Shown one piece after another: positions 4,491 to 7,737 of a DNA stretch of 7,737 nt (the first letter of the stretch is position 1; each line of letters opens with the position of its first letter). The DNA comes from Bacteriovoracaceae bacterium UBA1018 (GTDB lineage Bacteria; Bdellovibrionota; UBA1018): the NCBI GenBank assembly GCA_002291495.1, contig DBAE01000097.1:1-7737 (forward strand), read 5' to 3'. Under the pieces are notes generated by a model. The model made no database searches and was not told where the DNA came from. It saw only the letters and a list, made by a program, of their open reading frames with translations. A program made the position numbers and the translations under genes.

Positions 4491-7280
4491 ATGAAGAAGA
4501 ACTTAAAGATTCGCCTTGCTCAAGTGATGACCCCGTTGATGTTGATCGGTGGATCCGTTTCCGCACAACAACCGCCAGCTAAAAAGCCGGCTGGACAGAC
4601 CCCTACTCAGAAGACGCAGACCAAAAAGCCTGCAACGTCTACAAAGCCATCGAGTGGTACCCCTATTAAAAAGCCTGCCACTACGACCAACACAAAGACT
4701 GCCGCCCAAAAGGCCGCGGAAGAAAAGAAGAGACTCGAAGCTCTCGAAGCCGAGAGACTTGCTGCAGAAAAAAAGAAACTTGATGAGGAAAGAGCTGCTG
4801 CTGAAGAAAAGAAAAAGCAAGAAGCTGAAGCAAAAAGAAAACAACAACAGGAAGATTATAAGGTTGTCGAGCTCGGCAAAGGCAAGATCATTGATAAACT
4901 CACTGGCGAACCCGTTGAGTTCGTACTCCTCAGCGTTTGTGGCACAAGTATCGGCGCACAGATCCCAGACGGTAATTTCAACTTTAGTACCTATGCCAAA
5001 AATTTGAAGGGTCTGCCTGCAGGTACTCCGATTGCTCTTTGCGTAAACTCTGACTTCAAAAAGATTTCTCCTTCATCAGAAGGTTACGAAAACGGACAAA
5101 TTATCCTTTCCAAAGTCCAAGACCTCAAAAATCTCACCATCTTAATGGAAGACGTCGTTCAGCACATCCAAGAAGTTGTCGTCGTCGCTGCTGTACCAGT
5201 TCCTATGAGCGGTAAAGTGATCGACTCGGTAACCAAATCTGCAGTCAGTGGCGCCGAGATCAAAGCTTGCGGCGGCAAAAAAATTGAACAAGCTGCAAAA
5301 GCAAAAGCTGACAAAGAAGCGAAGGAACAAGCATTCGCTGAAGCTCGAGCAAAAGCAGTAGAAGATGCTCGTGAACAAGCCAGAAACAGTGGTGAAGAGT
5401 TCGATGAAGCAGAGTTCGTAGCGTCCTACAATGAAGAAAACGCTGAAGAATCTGAAGAAGCGTCCGAAGATCAAGACTCTGAGGGTCGGACCACGCAAAC
5501 GTGGATCGAAAGCGGTACTTCGGATATGTCTGGTCAGTACAACCTCAAATTGTCTGCTGACCACTATCGTGACGAAATGAAACTTTGTGTCAGTGCACCT
5601 GGATACCACTCCGTTCAGCTTGACCTCCCCTCTAAGGAGTTAGCAAAGGCCGGAGACGCACACATTCGATTAAATCAAATTGAAAAGACCGTTTCAGGTA
5701 AGGTCGTCGACATCAATGGCAATCCAGTTGCTGGTGTTTCGATCAATGCGTGTATCAACGCAACCACCACAGCCACCGAAAGGACTCACGCTGTATCGGA
5801 TGCGGAAGGTAATTATAGCCTCTCTGCACTTTACTTCGATGCGATGACTCCTACGATTCAGCTTTGCGCTAAGGCTCAGGGTTTCTACGATATCGATTTT
5901 AATATGTCTGAACTCTTCTCCCAAGAGAAACAAGACATTACCGTAACCGAGATCGTACGTCCTCTCGCGAAATCTGCTTTGAAACCTTATGGCATCAAAA
6001 AGTATGATTCGATGAGCAACATCATTAAGAATGCGAAGAACTTTATTAAGAACTTCAAACCAAAAATTATTCCTATGCCACCGCCACCTCCAATGACGGT
6101 TGGTGATTGGGTGACTGAGGCATTGGCTAACTTGCGTAGCAATCTCTCTGATGAGCCATTCCAATTAGAAGGCTTATACCGAGAGTACTACAAACAAGGT
6201 CACCAGCTTTGGGGTAGCATCGAAACCGTTGGTAAGATTTTCGATAAAGGGATCAACGTGTCTGATTCCGAAACCGAAATCTCTGTCGACGTAATGAGCA
6301 CTCAACGAGCCGGAAAAGAATCTAGCTTTGACCGCGTGTTTAACAATTATCTAAAAGAACTCGAAGCTTTCCGTGAGCGCTCACAAGGCTCCATGAATGC
6401 TAAGGATTCTTTCTTAGGTAACGTGTTTAAGCGTTCTAGATCAAGCTCCAGTCAGACCATCACGAAAGAAGAAGCACAAGCCCGTGAGTTCGGTGTAACT
6501 CTCGCGTCTAACTTTTACCGAAATGGTCTTTACAGCTTGATGAGACTTAATCCGATCCGAAACTTTGACGACAGTGGATTGTCATTCCTCAATGCAATTC
6601 AGGACAAAGTAGCCGATCAAGAGAAAGAACCTAAAGACGAAGAAGATGAAGAAACAGGTGACTCTTATGTAGTGGCAGACTTTGATGCTACTCCAAAAGA
6701 AGGTTCACAGGATCTCTTCGTAACTGGAAAACTCTACATCAATAAACGAGAAAGAGCTCTAACTCGTGTCACCTACTCTGTGTCCGCTCTCAATAATGCT
6801 GAAGGTGCAACACAAAGTATTGATGGTACAAGCTCATCCAAAAAAATCAAATTGATGGATGTAGAAATTAAGTACAAACGACAAGGTCGGTTCATGTATC
6901 TTGAAAAGATCAAGTACCGTAACTACATCAAAACTGCTCAGCCTAAGAGTGCCCTCTCAAAGGATAACGACAAGGTTGGCGATAAGATGATCGATATCAC
7001 TCATCACCGCGAATTCTTTGCGGTAGGTAAAGTGAAGACTCGAGATCTTGAAGACTTAGAAAAAACCTTGGTCGAAAAAGATGTGAACTTAAAGAGCTTA
7101 ACCGGAAAATACCCAGTGAACGGTGCATTCTGGAAGGGCCCTTACGGTAAATCTGGATTCGACAACCGACTCGACGTTCTCAAAATCATGTGTAATCCAG
7201 ACGGAACCATGAAAGAAGAGCGTACTGGTAAAGACTACAACTGCGCACACTTCAAAGAAATCAGCTCCATGAAAAAATAG
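4491..7280 (+). CDS. Large exported protein: TolA-like stalk, three Cys-paired regulatory-like beta domains, novel C-terminal domain
   Basis: Product of 929 residues, function unknown. Residues 1-25 are a Sec signal peptide (cleavage likely after VSA). Residues 26-70 form a Lys/Pro/Thr linker with three KKPA units; 72-121 is a Glu/Lys/Ala coiled coil like the TolA stalk. Three carboxypeptidase-regulatory-like beta domains follow: about 126-222, 238-397 and 400-487, each opening with a GK(I/V)(I/V)D strand. Each has one cysteine pair (C150/C184, C260/C366, C421/C459), presumably a disulfide. The second is split by a charged helical insert (about 262-336). A proline run (530-534) marks a hinge. 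The C-terminal part (about 540-929) has FQLEGLYREYY (557-567), an acidic loop (709-724), DLFVTGKLYINKRERAL (741-757) and a final pair C901/C918. No protease or other catalytic motif is seen. A periplasmic or surface structural or adhesive role is inference. Strong promoter, ribosome site and terminator make it a single-gene unit. Confidence 0.85.
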   Translation: MKKNLKIRLAQVMTPLMLIGGSVSAQQPPAKKPAGQTPTQKTQTKKPATSTKPSSGTPIKKPATTTNTKTAAQKAAEEKKRLEALEAERLAAEKKKLDEERAAAEEKKKQEAEAKRKQQQEDYKVVELGKGKIIDKLTGEPVEFVLLSVCGTSIGAQIPDGNFNFSTYAKNLKGLPAGTPIALCVNSDFKKISPSSEGYENGQIILSKVQDLKNLTILMEDVVQHIQEVVVVAAVPVPMSGKVIDSVTKSAVSGAEIKACGGKKIEQAAKAKADKEAKEQAFAEARAKAVEDAREQARNSGEEFDEAEFVASYNEENAEESEEASEDQDSEGRTTQTWIESGTSDMSGQYNLKLSADHYRDEMKLCVSAPGYHSVQLDLPSKELAKAGDAHIRLNQIEKTVSGKVVDINGNPVAGVSINACINATTTATERTHAVSDAEGNYSLSALYFDAMTPTIQLCAKAQGFYDIDFNMSELFSQEKQDITVTEIVRPLAKSALKPYGIKKYDSMSNIIKNAKNFIKNFKPKIIPMPPPPPMTVGDWVTEALANLRSNLSDEPFQLEGLYREYYKQGHQLWGSIETVGKIFDKGINVSDSETEISVDVMSTQRAGKESSFDRVFNNYLKELEAFRERSQGSMNAKDSFLGNVFKRSRSSSSQTITKEEAQAREFGVTLASNFYRNGLYSLMRLNPIRNFDDSGLSFLNAIQDKVADQEKEPKDEEDEETGDSYVVADFDATPKEGSQDLFVTGKLYINKRERALTRVTYSVSALNNAEGATQSIDGTSSSKKIKLMDVEIKYKRQGRFMYLEKIKYRNYIKTAQPKSALSKDNDKVGDKMIDITHHREFFAVGKVKTRDLEDLEKTLVEKDVNLKSLTGKYPVNGAFWKGPYGKSGFDNRLDVLKIMCNPDGTMKEERTGKDYNCAHFKEISSMKK

Positions 7281-7299
7281 TGTGAGTGCGGTCTAAATG

Positions 7300-7342
7300 A
7301 AAAAAGGCGCCGTGAGCAGACTCTGCTTACGGCGCCTTTTTT
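7300..7342. terminator. Strong bidirectional intrinsic terminator
   Basis: A 14-base stem (7306-7319 with 7323-7336, starting GGCGCCGT) closes around the three-base loop ACT, with one non-Watson-Crick position that is a G-U wobble on the plus strand. AAAAAA precedes it (7300-7305) and TTTTTT follows (7337-7342), so it can act in both directions. It lies 19 bases after the stop of the large exported protein and 17 bases beyond the stop of the convergent mpl gene, so it serves both. Confidence 0.93.
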
Positions 7343-7359
7343 ATTAACTTCAAGATACG

Positions 7360-7737
7360 TTAATTTTTACCCAGGCTCTCAAGTAGCTTAGGAATAAATC
7401 CTCCAAAACCACCGTTTGAAAGAACCGCTACCAGGTCTCCGGATTTTGAAAACGAAGCAACTTGCCCTACTCCTTCTTCGACGGTTTGCATGAGGTGAAC
7501 GGCACGTCCTTTTTTTGCGAGATCTGAAACGAGCTCTTCACTCGAAAACTGATCATCTGCTGCAATTTTTGTTTGGTCATAAGGAACTGCGATAAAAGTT
7601 GCATCAGCTTCTTCAAACGCCAATGCGTACTCTTTTTGAAATACCTTGCGGCGACTAGTTGCACTTCGAGGTTCAAAAACTGCTACAATCCGGCGATTCG
7701 GATATTTTACTTTTAGGCCGCGAAGAGTCTCACGCAC
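7360..7737 (-). CDS. mpl: UDP-N-acetylmuramate:tripeptide ligase Mpl, C-terminal part
   Basis: C-terminal 125 codons of a Mur-ligase family protein, cut by the window edge; full-length members have about 450 residues. Mpl joins the recycled murein tripeptide L-Ala-gamma-D-Glu-meso-Dap to UDP-MurNAc in the cytoplasm, returning it to peptidoglycan synthesis. Supporting features are RETLRGLKVKYPNRRIVAVFEPRS at the visible start (the part after the ligase HHPTAV motif), the EPRSATSRR signature (22-30 of the fragment) where MurC differs, and the DLVAVLSNGGFGGFIPKLL ending (101-119) typical of Mpl. The first visible codon, GTG, is an internal valine and not the start. Catalytic and ATP-binding domains lie outside the window. 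It converges on the large exported protein with a shared terminator. MurC is the main alternative but lacks the SNGGFGG ending in this form. Confidence 0.9.
   Translation of the reverse strand: MRETLRGLKVKYPNRRIVAVFEPRSATSRRKVFQKEYALAFEEADATFIAVPYDQTKIAADDQFSSEELVSDLAKKGRAVHLMQTVEEGVGQVASFSKSGDLVAVLSNGGFGGFIPKLLESLGKN

Noticed and set aside
4584..4679. Repeated AAAAAGCC(T/G)GC units as a CRISPR-like or tandem repeat
   Set aside because: They encode the KKPA protein repeats of the linker at irregular spacing; there are no conserved spacers.
4549..5007. 152-codon plus-strand frame inside the large exported protein
   Set aside because: An Arg/Lys/Leu-rich shadow generated by the AAG/GAA-rich coiled-coil coding sequence in another frame.
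5142..6164. Two long minus-strand frames opposite the large exported protein
   Set aside because: The products are Phe/Arg-rich antisense shadows, and the plus-strand frame has a signal peptide, domains and consistent Cys pattern.

Overview
The window most resembles the chromosome of a moderate-GC Gram-negative predator-type or delta-related bacterium (Bdellovibrionota or a myxobacteria-like neighbour). This is inferred from gene style: a PknB-like Ser/Thr kinase starting 'GRYFLLDQIAQGGMAEIYRA' with C-terminal PEGA domains, an Mpl-type murein-recycling ligase, and a large secreted protein with a TolA-like stalk. No rRNA, tRNA, IS element, CRISPR array or phage gene is visible, so the phylum call is moderate only.

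Layout. Positions 44-691 (+) encode a compact stand-alone HD-GYP domain protein, a probable cyclic-di-GMP phosphodiesterase. Positions 741-1418 (+) encode an OmpR/PhoB-type response regulator with no histidine kinase beside it. A good sigma70-like promoter (1436-1464) then precedes 1485-2150 (+), a small exported protein of unknown family. Tail to tail with it, only 20 bases away, lies a 651-residue membrane Ser/Thr kinase (4126-2171, -) with a cytoplasmic catalytic domain, one membrane helix and two PEGA-like extracytoplasmic domains.

A gene-free divergent region of about 360 bases (4127-4490) separates the kinase from a 929-residue exported protein (4491-7280, +). This region holds candidate promoters for both genes, a small palindrome, a direct repeat and a terminator-like hairpin. 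The large protein has a Lys/Pro/Thr linker, a Glu/Lys/Ala coiled coil, three carboxypeptidase-regulatory-like beta domains each carrying one cysteine pair, a proline-rich hinge, and a C-terminal domain resembling one that follows such beta domains in Bacteroidota proteins. A strong symmetrical hairpin terminator (7300-7342) closes it and also serves the convergent mpl gene, of which only the last 125 codons lie in the window.

Taken together the window is about signalling and the cell envelope: c-di-GMP turnover, a response regulator, a kinase with periplasmic domains, exported Cys-paired proteins and peptidoglycan recycling. That the kinase and the large exported protein work together is inference from their divergent arrangement, not something the sequence proves. 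The most noteworthy item is the architecture of the 929-residue protein.
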